Below are positions 56,889 to 64,000 of a stretch of 64,000 nt of DNA, in pieces. The DNA is from HK1 sp965220535 (GTDB lineage: Bacteria > Pseudomonadota > Gammaproteobacteria > HK1): the NCBI GenBank assembly GCA_965220535.1, contig OZ244833.1:1116001-1180000 (forward strand), read 5' to 3'. How positions within the stretch are numbered: position 1 is the first letter of the stretch; each line of letters opens with the position of its first letter. The notes under the pieces were generated by a model. That model was not told the DNA's origin. It saw only the letters and a list, made by a program, of their open reading frames with translations, and did no database searches. The position numbers and the translations under genes were made by a program.

Positions 56889-57251
56889 GTGGACACCATC
56901 TTCATCGAGGAACTGAAAATCGATACCGTCATCGGTATCCATGATTGGGAGCGCCGCCTGCGGCAGACGGTGATCGTCGATCTCTCGATGGGCGCGGATA
57001 TCGCTCGAGCCGCGGCCAGCGAAGAACTCGCCGACACTCTCGACTATCGTGCCGTCTCCAAACGAGTGCAGGAGTTCGTGCGCCTTTCATCCTTCTCCCT
57101 CGTCGAGACCCTCGCCGAACGCATCGCGGAGCTGATCCTCGAGGAATTCCCCGTCCCTTGGGTACAAGTGCGGATCAACAAGGCCGCCGCGCTCCGAGGT
57201 GCCAAAGGGGTCGGCATCGTCATCGAGCGCAAGAAGAGCGAAGATGTCTGA
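56889..57251 (+). CDS. folB: dihydroneopterin aldolase
   Basis: 120-aa folate-pathway enzyme that cleaves 7,8-dihydroneopterin. It begins VDTIFIEELKIDTVIGIHDW, then DTLDYRAVSKRVQEFV and LVETLAERIAELIL, the standard FolB layout with the catalytic lysine late (VRINKAAAL). GTG at 56889 gives the usual length. It overlaps folK by 8 nt. Confidence 0.95.
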   Translation: MDTIFIEELKIDTVIGIHDWERRLRQTVIVDLSMGADIARAAASEELADTLDYRAVSKRVQEFVRLSSFSLVETLAERIAELILEEFPVPWVQVRINKAAALRGAKGVGIVIERKKSEDV

Positions 57252-57789
57252 AAAAGCCTTCGTCGGTATCGGCAGCAATATCCGGCCCGAACGCAATGTA
57301 CCCCGGGCAATCTCGCAGTTGCAAGCGCATTTCGGAAAAATCCGAGTCTCGGGGGTCTACGAATCCCCCGCCGTCGGCTTCGACGGGCCTGCCTTCCACA
57401 ATCTCGTGGCCGTTTTTCGCAGCGAATTGGAGGCGGACGCGCTGGTGAAAACACTGCGGACCATCGAGCGAGAATGCGGGCGTTTGCGGGATCGGGCGCA
57501 AAAACGCTTGCGCTCGCGCACCCTCGATATCGATCTCTTGCTGCTCGGGGATAACGTGCTGCGAACCGCCGGGGGGATCGAACTGCCGCATCCGGATATC
57601 CTTCGCTACCCTTTCGTACTCGCTCCGCTCGCGGAAATCGTCCCCGACAGACGCCACCCGGTCGTCGACTGCACTTTCCGCGATCTTTGGCAGGAGTTCG
57701 AAGGCGAACGAGGCGCCGTCATGCAGCGGCTCGAAGAAGGCCCGGCGACCGCCTTCGAAGCCTCGACGCGCAACCGGGTCGTCTCTTAG
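57244..57789 (+). CDS. folK: 6-hydroxymethyl-dihydropterin pyrophosphokinase
   Basis: 181-aa HPPK, next step after FolB. It has VGIGSNIRPERNVPRAI, the Mg/ATP loop RSRTLDIDLLLLGD and ELPHPDILRYPFVLAPLAEI. The ATG at 57244 lies inside the end of folB, so the two are co-translated. Confidence 0.95.
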   Translation: MSEKAFVGIGSNIRPERNVPRAISQLQAHFGKIRVSGVYESPAVGFDGPAFHNLVAVFRSELEADALVKTLRTIERECGRLRDRAQKRLRSRTLDIDLLLLGDNVLRTAGGIELPHPDILRYPFVLAPLAEIVPDRRHPVVDCTFRDLWQEFEGERGAVMQRLEEGPATAFEASTRNRVVS

Positions 57790-57832
57790 ATCCCCCTTCC
57801 TCGCCACCGATCCCCCAAGGAGACCCGGTCTC

Positions 57833-58405
57833 GTGAACTTCTGCTCCCGGTGCGCCGCTCCGGTGGCGCTGCGCATCCCGCCGGATGACGAGCGCCCCCG
57901 CCATGTCTGCGATACCTGCGGCACGATCCACTACAGCAATCCCAAAATCGTGGTCGGCTGCGTACCCGAATGGGAAGGAAGGATCCTTCTTTGCCGCCGG
58001 GCGATCGAGCCGCGAGCGGGGCTTTGGACCCTGCCTGCGGGATTCATGGAAAACGGCGAATCCAGCGAAGAGGGCGCCGCCCGAGAAACCCTCGAAGAGG
58101 CCTGCGCCACGGTCGATATCGATGCCTTGTTCGCTTATCTGAGCATCCCTCGGATCAATCAGGTTTATGTGATCTTCCGCGGACGCATCGAAGACGGGAT
58201 TTTTTCGCCCGGGCGCGAGAGCCTGGAAACACGACTTTTCTCGCTCGAAGAGATCCCTTGGCAAGAACTCGCCTTTCCCGCCATCACCCGCACCTTGGAA
58301 CTGTGGCTCGGCGACCGCTCCGCCGGCAAGGGTTTTGGCACCCATTGCGATGTGATCGAGCGGGATCGCCCTCTCGCCTCGCCTTCGAAGCCTCTCTCGC
58401 CCTGA
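57833..58405 (+). CDS. NUDIX hydrolase with N-terminal zinc ribbon
   Basis: 190-aa hydrolase. Two CxxC pairs (FCSRCAAP, VCDTCGTIHY) form a zinc ribbon, then the Nudix box GFMENGESSEEGAARETLEE. This is the NudC/ADP-ribose-pyrophosphatase-like group, acting on nucleoside diphosphate derivatives. GTG at 57833 follows AAGGAGA. It lies 43 nt after folK and may be in the same operon. Confidence 0.93.
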   Translation: MNFCSRCAAPVALRIPPDDERPRHVCDTCGTIHYSNPKIVVGCVPEWEGRILLCRRAIEPRAGLWTLPAGFMENGESSEEGAARETLEEACATVDIDALFAYLSIPRINQVYVIFRGRIEDGIFSPGRESLETRLFSLEEIPWQELAFPAITRTLELWLGDRSAGKGFGTHCDVIERDRPLASPSKPLSP

Positions 58406-58446
58406 ACCATCGGCCGGCGGCCAATCCCGACACCCTCGAGACGGCC

Positions 58447-59301
58447 TCAAAAAGAGCCGCCCTTGATCCCCCGCCCCCCGTCCACGGTGACGATTTCGCC
58501 GGTGGTATAGAGCGCATCGAGGGCCAGCCAAGCCACCGCCGTCGCGACCTCCGAGGCGAGTCCTTGCCGACGCAAGGGCACCGATTTCAGCAGCCGGCGA
58601 CGCTCGGCTTCCTCCGCTTCGCGCTTGCCTGCCTCCTCTTCTTGCCCTTGTGGCCATAACACGATCCCCGGAGCGACGGCGTTGACTCGTACCGAGGGAG
58701 CGAGATCGAGGGCAAAAGCGCGGGTCAGCATGATCAAGCCCGCCTTGGCGGCGCAGTAGATCGAATGATCGGGGATCGGCGCCCGTCCATGGATATCGAC
58801 CAGATTGACGATCGCCCCCTTGCGAGCGGCGAGAAAAGGCGCGGCCGCCTGCGTCAGAAAAAAGGGCGCTTTGAGGTTGCTTCCGAGCAACTCGTTCCAC
58901 TCGGCTTCGCCGGCGCTTGCGATCGGCGTCGGATAAAAAGCCGAGGCGTTGTTGATCAGCAGATCGAGGGCCCCGAAACGCTCGACGGTTTTTTCGACGA
59001 GACGGGCCGGGGTTGTCGTTTCCAGAAGATCACCGGCGAAGGCCGCCGCCGAACCCGGGCGTAAATCGTCGAGCTCGGCCATGAGCGCCGATGCTTGATC
59101 CGCGGAACGGCGGTAGTGAAGCGCAATGCGAAGGCCGCGCCGGTGCAGGTGTCGCGCGACGGTCGAACCGATTCGCCTCCCGGCGCCGGTGATCAGAGCG
59201 ACCCGCGCCTCATCCGGCGCGCTCGCGGCGACGGGATATCCGGAAGACTCTGCGGGGCTTTGCGTAGAATCGGATCCATCGGTTTTGGTATCGGCTGACA
59301 T
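58447..59301 (-). CDS. folM: pteridine reductase-like short-chain dehydrogenase (FolM type)
   Basis: 284-aa SDR. The cofactor motif TGAGRRIG with consecutive arginines is typical of pteridine reductases/FolM, which reduce dihydromonapterin or dihydrofolate with NADPH. NNASAFYPTP, the catalytic YCAAK and VNAVAPGIVLWP follow. Convergent with the folB-folK-nudix genes, it fits folate metabolism. Confidence 0.9.
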   Translation of the reverse strand: MSADTKTDGSDSTQSPAESSGYPVAASAPDEARVALITGAGRRIGSTVARHLHRRGLRIALHYRRSADQASALMAELDDLRPGSAAAFAGDLLETTTPARLVEKTVERFGALDLLINNASAFYPTPIASAGEAEWNELLGSNLKAPFFLTQAAAPFLAARKGAIVNLVDIHGRAPIPDHSIYCAAKAGLIMLTRAFALDLAPSVRVNAVAPGIVLWPQGQEEEAGKREAEEAERRRLLKSVPLRRQGLASEVATAVAWLALDALYTTGEIVTVDGGRGIKGGSF

Positions 59302-59449
59302 AGGATTTCCCTTTGCTTCGACGGCGCTTGGCCGATGACGAGCGATCGACTTCGAATCGTGGATTCGCGATCGACGGCTCGCGAAAAAACCTTAGATCAT
59401 AAAACGCCTCGGTTTATAAAACGCCTTGTTTTGCACCACTCCCCGGCGA

Positions 59450-59457
59450 ATAAAAAA
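59450..59457. repeat. left target-site duplication of the IS element
   Basis: ATAAAAAA, repeated exactly at 60450-60457 on the other side of the element. Eight bp is the size made by IS1595-family elements. Confidence 0.85.
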
Positions 59458-60449
59458 GGGAATGATAGATATGTGCATCTTTCCCGACGAAGCCTCCTCG
59501 CGTTCCCTCATCGAGCAGTCGATTGGGGAGGGCGAGCCCACCTGCCCGAAGTGCGCAAGCCGGCGCCATGGCTTATGGAGCGCACAAGAATGCCATTATC
59601 GGTGCAAGGACTGCCGGAAAATCTACACGGTGAGGATCGGCACCGTGTTCGAGAACAGCCCCCTCGAGAACAGCCCTTTGGCCTTGCGCGCCACTGGCTC
59701 TATGCCATCTACCTGATGCAAACCGCTCGCAAGGGCATCTCCTCGCCGCAGCTGTCCGAAGCACTGGATATCACGCAGAAATCGGCCTGGTTCATGCTCC
59801 ATCGCATCCGGACTTCGTGCGCCGACGAAACGCTCAAGATGGTCGGGCGAGGTGGAGATGGATGCGACCTACATCGGTGGCAAGGAAACCGACAACTATT
59901 CCGACAAGAAGCGGCGAGCCGGGCGGGGAAGCGTCGGAAAACAGGCTGTTCTTGGCCTGAGAGACCGCGCCACGGGAAAGGTGACAGCGCTTCCGGTCGA
60001 TTCCGAAGACAAGGCGTGCGTGCGTTCCGAACTCACCGCCAGGGTCGAACCCCTAAGGTCGAACCGGGAACGAGGGTCTGCACGAACGAACACCGTTCCT
60101 ATTCGGGAATCTCCAATCTGTTTTGCAAGCACGAACGCGTGAATCATAGTATGAAGGCGTTCGTGAAGGATATAGCGCACACGAAGGGAATCGAAAGCAT
60201 GTGGGCACTGATCAAGCGCGGATTCAACGGCGTGTATCATCATCGGACGGCCAAGCATTGCCACCGGTATATCGACGAGTTCACCTTCCCTTCGAACGAA
60301 GGGAACCGTCGCATCGATACCATCGACCGCATCCGTGCCCGGGGCGAAGGGGCATCGGGAAAGCGGCTGACCTACGCATCGTTGACGAGAGGAGGAAGGG
60401 CGTTCGGCATATCCTCATTCATCGATGGATGCACTGATATGTAATTCCC
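59458..60449 (+). mobile_element. IS1595-family (ISXO2-like) insertion sequence, 992 bp, inactivated
   Basis: Bounded by imperfect terminal inverted repeats: 59458-59478 and the complement of 60429-60449 agree at 16 of 21 positions, both starting GGGAAT and ending GTGCAT. An exact 8-bp target duplication flanks it. Inside is a broken ISXO2-like transposase. It was inserted between folM and midA, 18 bp before the midA start. Confidence 0.9.
59463..60420 (+). pseudogene. ISXO2-like transposase, broken by three frameshifts
   Basis: Family segments appear in order but alternate frames: zinc ribbon CPKCASRRHGLW ... CKDCRKIYTVRIGTVFE; then (after about 59690) HWLYAIYLMQTARKGISS and ITQKSAWFMLHRIR; then (after about 59845) EMDATYIGGKE and GRGSVGKQAVLGLRDR; then (after about 60055) VEPGTRVCTNEHRSYSG, NHSMKAFVKD and HTKGIESMWALIKRGFNG. 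Catalytic Asp and Glu positions are all still present. The first break is near a short in-frame duplication (ENSPLENSPL), the third at a duplicated GTCGAACCC. Confidence 0.88.
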
Positions 60450-60457
60450 ATAAAAAA
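60450..60457. repeat. right target-site duplication of the IS element
   Basis: ATAAAAAA, the exact copy of 59450-59457. Confidence 0.85.
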
Positions 60458-60467
60458 CCCTTCCGAT

Positions 60468-61820
60468 ATGGCGAAAAACGATAACGCGAGCGGGTCTTTC
60501 GAAGCGGGGATCTCTTCGAGCAGGGTTCGCGCCGCCGGCGCCGACGATATTCGAACGAGCCCGCGCGAAAACCCGCACGAAAAGAAGAAGGATATCGGCT
60601 TTCGCCTCGACGCCGCGCAATCAAGGCATCTGGCACGAATGCACGCCCGGCTGCGCGAGGCCATCGTCGATGCCGGGGGAAGCATTCCCTTTTCTCGTTA
60701 TATGGATCTGGCGCTGCACGCGCCGGGGCTCGGCTACTACCGGGCCGACTGGCATACCTTCGGCGAGGCGGGGGATTTCATCACCGCGCCGGAGATCACC
60801 CCCCTTTTCGCCCGCAGCCTCGCGCGCCAGATCGAGCAAGCGCTCGGCGCGCTCGGCGCTTGCGACGTGCTGGAGTTCGGGGCCGGCAGCGGAGCGATGG
60901 CGGCGGAAATCATCGCCTCTTTGGCGGCGAAGATCCCCTTGCGCTATCGAATCTTGGAACCCGGGGCGGCCCTCGCCCGGCGCCAGCGAAAAAGCGTCGC
61001 CGAGCGTATCCCCGAAGCCTTGGAGACCGCAAACGAGAAGCGAAAGAGGGATGCCGGCCCGAGCGTCGAATGGATCGATCGCCTACCGCCGCCGGGTTTT
61101 CGGGGGGTGATCATCGCCAACGAAGTCGTGGACGCGCTGGCCGTGGAACGCTTCGAGGTCCAAGGCGAGGAGATCTTCGAGCATTTCGTGGGGTGGGGCG
61201 AGGAAGGCCCCCTTTCGATCCGGGCTCCGGCAAGGACGGCGATCGAAAAAGAGGTGCGAAGGATCGAAGCCGATCTGGGAAGGCGTTTCGCATCCGGCTA
61301 TCGATCGGAGATCGGCCCGGCACGCAAGGCATGGGTGGCGAGCGTCGCGCAAACGATCGAACGGGGGCTGCTGTTGATCATCGACTACGGCTACCCGCAG
61401 CACGAGCTATACCATGTCGATCGACGCGAGGGGACGCTGCGCTGTCATTTTCGCCACCGGCGCCACGACGATCCCCTCGCCCTCGCAGGCTTGCAGGATA
61501 TCAGCGCCCACGTCGATTTCAGCGCCTTGGCGGCGGCTTCGGGGATGGAGGTCGCCGGATTCACGACCCAAGGCGACTTTCTCATCGCCTGCGGCTTGCT
61601 CGATCTGATCGAGGATATTCCGCCCGGAACCCCGGAATTCCTGCGATGCGCCGAGCGCATCAAGCGCATCACGCTACCCGGGGAAATGGGCGAGGTCTGC
61701 AAGGTGATGGGGCTCGGCCGCGGACTGAACGAGGCGATGATCGGTTTTTCCGGTCGCGACCACCGCCCGCGGCTGCGACCGGAACCCGAAGCCGCGTCGG
61801 TCGACGAGCGGCGGCGATAA
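60468..61820 (+). CDS. SAM-dependent methyltransferase, MidA/NDUFAF7 family
   Basis: 450-aa class I methyltransferase of the DUF185 family. Family blocks are IPFSRYMDLALHAPGLGYY, GDFITAPEITPLFARSLARQ, LEFGAGSGAMAAEI (SAM loop) and IIANEVVDALAVERF. The eukaryotic homolog methylates an arginine of a complex I subunit; the bacterial role is unclear. The first ~50 residues are not conserved and the true start could be later. The IS insertion lies immediately upstream and may have replaced its promoter. Confidence 0.92.
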   Translation: MAKNDNASGSFEAGISSSRVRAAGADDIRTSPRENPHEKKKDIGFRLDAAQSRHLARMHARLREAIVDAGGSIPFSRYMDLALHAPGLGYYRADWHTFGEAGDFITAPEITPLFARSLARQIEQALGALGACDVLEFGAGSGAMAAEIIASLAAKIPLRYRILEPGAALARRQRKSVAERIPEALETANEKRKRDAGPSVEWIDRLPPPGFRGVIIANEVVDALAVERFEVQGEEIFEHFVGWGEEGPLSIRAPARTAIEKEVRRIEADLGRRFASGYRSEIGPARKAWVASVAQTIERGLLLIIDYGYPQHELYHVDRREGTLRCHFRHRRHDDPLALAGLQDISAHVDFSALAAASGMEVAGFTTQGDFLIACGLLDLIEDIPPGTPEFLRCAERIKRITLPGEMGEVCKVMGLGRGLNEAMIGFSGRDHRPRLRPEPEAASVDERRR

Positions 61821-61898
61821 GCCCGGATAAGCGGCGAGCGCTTCCGCCTCGTTCGGGGTCTTTTTCGACATCCTAGGCAATCGAAGACGAGAAAGTCG

Positions 61899-62798
61899 AT
61901 GGATTGGTCCCAGATCATCGTGCTCGCCGGCGTTCAAGGCTTGAGCGAATTCCTGCCGATTTCCAGTTCGGCCCACCTGATCCTCGTGCCGGTGCTGACC
62001 GGCTGGCCGGATCAAGGGCTCGCTTTCGATGTCGCGGTGCACGTCGGAAGTCTGATCGCGGTGCTTGTCTTTTGCCGCGGCGATTTTCTCGCTTTGCTGC
62101 GCGGGAAATCCATGCACGAATTCCCCTCCGAAAGGGCTCGATCCTTCGAGAACTCCGGCAAGGCCCTCGCCTCTCGCTCGGAAAAAACGAAGGCGAAGGC
62201 CGGGGTTCAGGCCTCGCCGGCGGCGGACGACGAGCCTCGATGCGGCTTGCCTGCTTGGCCGCTCTTCATCGTCGCCGGCATCCCCGTCGGGATCGCGGGG
62301 CTCGGGGTGGATAGCCTCGCCGCCGACTGGCTGCGCGATCCGATAGTGATTGCCCTGGCCACCATCGTCTTCGGGCTGCTGCTGTGGAAAGCGGAACGCT
62401 CGGGAAGCGGGGATCGAGACTTAGGATCGATCGACCTGCGCATGGCTCTTCTGATCGGATGCGCCCAAGCCCTGGCGCTGATTCCCGGCACCTCCCGCGC
62501 CGGGATCGTGATCACCGCCGGGCTTTTCCTCGGGCTGAGTCCGAAAACGGCGGCGCGCTTTTCCCTTTTGCTCTCCCTACCGACGATCCTGATGGCGGGA
62601 GGACACAAAGCCATCGAGGTCGCCACCGACCCCGCAGCGATTCCATGGTTCGATATCCTGGCGGGGGCGGGGATCGCGGCCCTTTGCGCCCTTGTCTGTA
62701 TCCATTTGTTGATGCGGCTGCTCGATCGGATCGGCTTCACCTGCTTCGTGATCTATCGCTTGGCGCTCGGGGGCTTGCTGCTTTGGATTTTTCTTTGA
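61899..62798 (+). CDS. uppP: undecaprenyl-diphosphatase UppP (BacA)
   Basis: 299-aa membrane enzyme that recycles undecaprenyl pyrophosphate for peptidoglycan synthesis. It starts GVQGLSEFLPISSSAHLILV, with the conserved PGTSRAGIVITAGLFLGLS later. E. coli UppP is 273 aa; here ~45 polar residues (about 68-115, Lys/Glu/Ser-rich) form an enlarged loop after the second helix. It starts 78 nt after midA. Confidence 0.95.
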   Translation: MDWSQIIVLAGVQGLSEFLPISSSAHLILVPVLTGWPDQGLAFDVAVHVGSLIAVLVFCRGDFLALLRGKSMHEFPSERARSFENSGKALASRSEKTKAKAGVQASPAADDEPRCGLPAWPLFIVAGIPVGIAGLGVDSLAADWLRDPIVIALATIVFGLLLWKAERSGSGDRDLGSIDLRMALLIGCAQALALIPGTSRAGIVITAGLFLGLSPKTAARFSLLLSLPTILMAGGHKAIEVATDPAAIPWFDILAGAGIAALCALVCIHLLMRLLDRIGFTCFVIYRLALGGLLLWIFL

Positions 62799-63372
62799 AA
62801 GGCGAAGCCTCGCATTCGCCGGCCGCCATCGGCTCGATCTTTCGGGCTCCCTGGCAAAGAAATCCCTCGATCGAAAGCCGCCGAGCAAGAACGATCGCCT
62901 TGGATGCGAGTCCGAAGTCTTCGAGAAAAGCCCTTGGAAGAAACCTTGCTTGGAGAGCCCTTGCTTGGAGAGCCCTTGGTATCGGGGGAAAAGGGCATCG
63001 AGAGACGCTCGCTACCCATAAAGGGGATATCGCAGGCACCGCCCGGATATCGGGGCTAGGTGGTAGCGCGGGGTTTCGAAAATACAAGAGAATCGACCGA
63101 GTTCGAGATTGGTTGGCAAAAGCGCCAAGACCGCGAGCGTCGGATCGACAGGAGTCTTTTCGGCGTTCGGAACAAGGATTCGACTATGGGTTCACTTATG
63201 GGTTCACTTATGGGTTCACTTATGGGTTCACTTATGGGTTCACTTATGGGTTCACTTATGGGTTCACTTATGGGTTCACTTATGGGTTCACTTATGGGTT
63301 CACTTTGGGGGGCTCGGGGCTTTGTCGAAGGCTTCTCTTATGGCTTCCTCGGGGGCTTCCATCGCTGTCCCT
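62799..63372. other. intergenic region with minisatellite
   Basis: 574 bp between uppP and the convergent desulfhydrase-like gene. It holds a 15-bp duplication (TTGCTTGGAGAGCCC at about 62947-62976) and the 12-bp array at 63186. Open frames across the array give MGSL or YGFT repeats but lack any other coding sign. Confidence 0.6.
63186..63305. repeat. 12-bp tandem array, ten perfect copies
   Basis: ATGGGTTCACTT is repeated ten times without a mismatch. Perfect identity suggests recent slippage expansion. No protein family matches the translations. Confidence 0.95.
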
Positions 63373-64000
63373 TCACCGGAGGGGATCGGCATCGTCGTCC
63401 CCGGGGATCAGGCGATCGGAATATGCAAAAAGCGCCGGCAGGCCTCCGGTATGCAAAAAGAGCACGCGACTTCCCCGGGGGATATCTCCGCTTCGCACCC
63501 GAGCGACGAGACCGGCCATCGCCTTGCCGGTATATACCGGATCCAACAACAAAGCCTCGGTGCTGGCGGCAAGAGCGATGGCTTCGCGAACCGCAGGATT
63601 GAGAGCGCCGTAGCCGGGGGCGAATACCCGGTCGCAGACATCGACATCCTCGGGCCGAAAGGCATCGAGGCGATCGATCATCCGCGCCAGCGCGGCCGCC
63701 CGTTTTTCCACCCGCGGCTTTTGCAAAAGCGCTGCCCGTCGCACACAGATCCCCGTTATCGATACCGGCTCCCCGAGAGCCCGCATCCCCATCAGTATTC
63801 CGCAATGGCTAAGAGCGCTGCCGGAGGCGAGGATCAGCTTGTCGAAGGCCATTCCCCGCGCTTTGCAATCGGCGACGATTTCGCGGGCGGCGATGACGTA
63901 GCCGAGCCCTCCCAAGGGCGGGTGGTCGACTCCGAGGTGGATCACATAAGGACGGCGACCCTGCGCCCGCAAGCGACGAGCCAGTCGATCCAGACTGTCG
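63373..64000 (-). CDS. D-cysteine desulfhydrase / ACC deaminase-like PLP enzyme, 5' end outside window
   Basis: C-terminal ~209 residues of a fold-type II PLP enzyme. RRPYVIHLGVDHPPLGGLGYV, ILASGSALSHCGILMGM, GYGALNPAVREAIALAA and LLLDPVYTGKAMAGL follow the DcyD/AcdS pattern; the stop is at 63373 and the frame runs off the right edge. DcyD and AcdS cannot be separated without the N-terminal lysine and active-site tyrosine region; DcyD is more common. The family usually has GGSN or similar where this reads GVDH. Confidence 0.85.
   Translation of the reverse strand, partial: DSLDRLARRLRAQGRRPYVIHLGVDHPPLGGLGYVIAAREIVADCKARGMAFDKLILASGSALSHCGILMGMRALGEPVSITGICVRRAALLQKPRVEKRAAALARMIDRLDAFRPEDVDVCDRVFAPGYGALNPAVREAIALAASTEALLLDPVYTGKAMAGLVARVRSGDIPRGSRVLFLHTGGLPALFAYSDRLIPGDDDADPLR

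Noticed and set aside
63186..63305. CRISPR array
   Set aside because: Units are 12 bp and directly adjacent with no spacers; no cas genes nearby.
63060..63602. Gene for an MGSL-repeat protein
   Set aside because: Outside the 12-bp array the frame has no domain, no good ribosome site and runs antisense into the PLP enzyme gene. Kept only as a repeat.

Overview
The window is a roughly 60% GC chromosome segment from a proteobacterium, most likely a gammaproteobacterium. The main argument is gene order. rpsU-yqeY-dnaG-rpoD is read leftward and followed by a CAU tRNA. tsaD diverges from it, with plsY, folB, folK and a FolM-like reductase beyond; this is the classic gammaproteobacterial macromolecular-synthesis neighbourhood. 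Taurine and TRAP uptake, a peptide-type ABC transporter and giant secreted Calx-beta-like proteins would fit a marine or host-associated lifestyle, such as a sponge symbiont. That ecology is inference only.

Layout. 1-7.0 kb (minus): a tauABC-type ABC transporter, then a TRAP transporter (dctP, a small lipoprotein, a dctQ-dctM fusion running off the left edge). 7.5-15.9 kb (plus): a family-5 solute-binding protein, dppB, dppC, a dppD-dppF fusion, coxS and coxM without coxL, and a DUF1223 protein. 16-19.1 kb: an accessory island with an HNH_2 protein, an NTR/TIMP-like secreted protein, an XRE-ImmA/IrrE protein and a decayed DUF4411 toxin. 19.1-20.6 kb: an amidase. 21-28.5 kb and 39-42.8 kb: three paralogous giant secreted proteins of Calx-beta-like repeats between conserved cysteine-containing ends. 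Between and beyond them lie cobST, ctaA, sixA, an Lpp-like lipoprotein, an L,D-transpeptidase, a GNAT, a tartrate/malate dehydrogenase, a gamma-glutamyltransferase, zapE and a rhomboid protease. 47.2-54.1 kb: the tRNA and macromolecular-synthesis operon. 54.5-62.8 kb: tsaD, plsY, folB, folK, a NUDIX gene, folM, a decayed IS1595-type element, midA and uppP. 63.2 kb: a 12-bp minisatellite, then a partial D-cysteine desulfhydrase-like gene.

The most striking observation is the housekeeping sigma factor. rpoD is split into two genes joined by an ATGA stop/start overlap with a good Shine-Dalgarno. The upstream gene carries regions 1.1 and 1.2; the downstream gene carries regions 2-4. Around the split, the helical subdomain of the sigma-70 non-conserved region has been amplified to four copies, separated by Ala/Glu/Lys helical linkers. 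This looks like a genuine two-subunit, repeat-expanded primary sigma factor and not a sequencing error.

The second notable system is the Calx-beta family. The third paralog has a 13-nt poly-C tract between its start codon and its signal peptide. As read, the gene is out of frame; 11 or 14 Cs would restore a perfect signal peptide. This is the hallmark of a phase-variable surface protein. Short tandem repeats recur through the window, so replication slippage may be a general source of variation in this genome.
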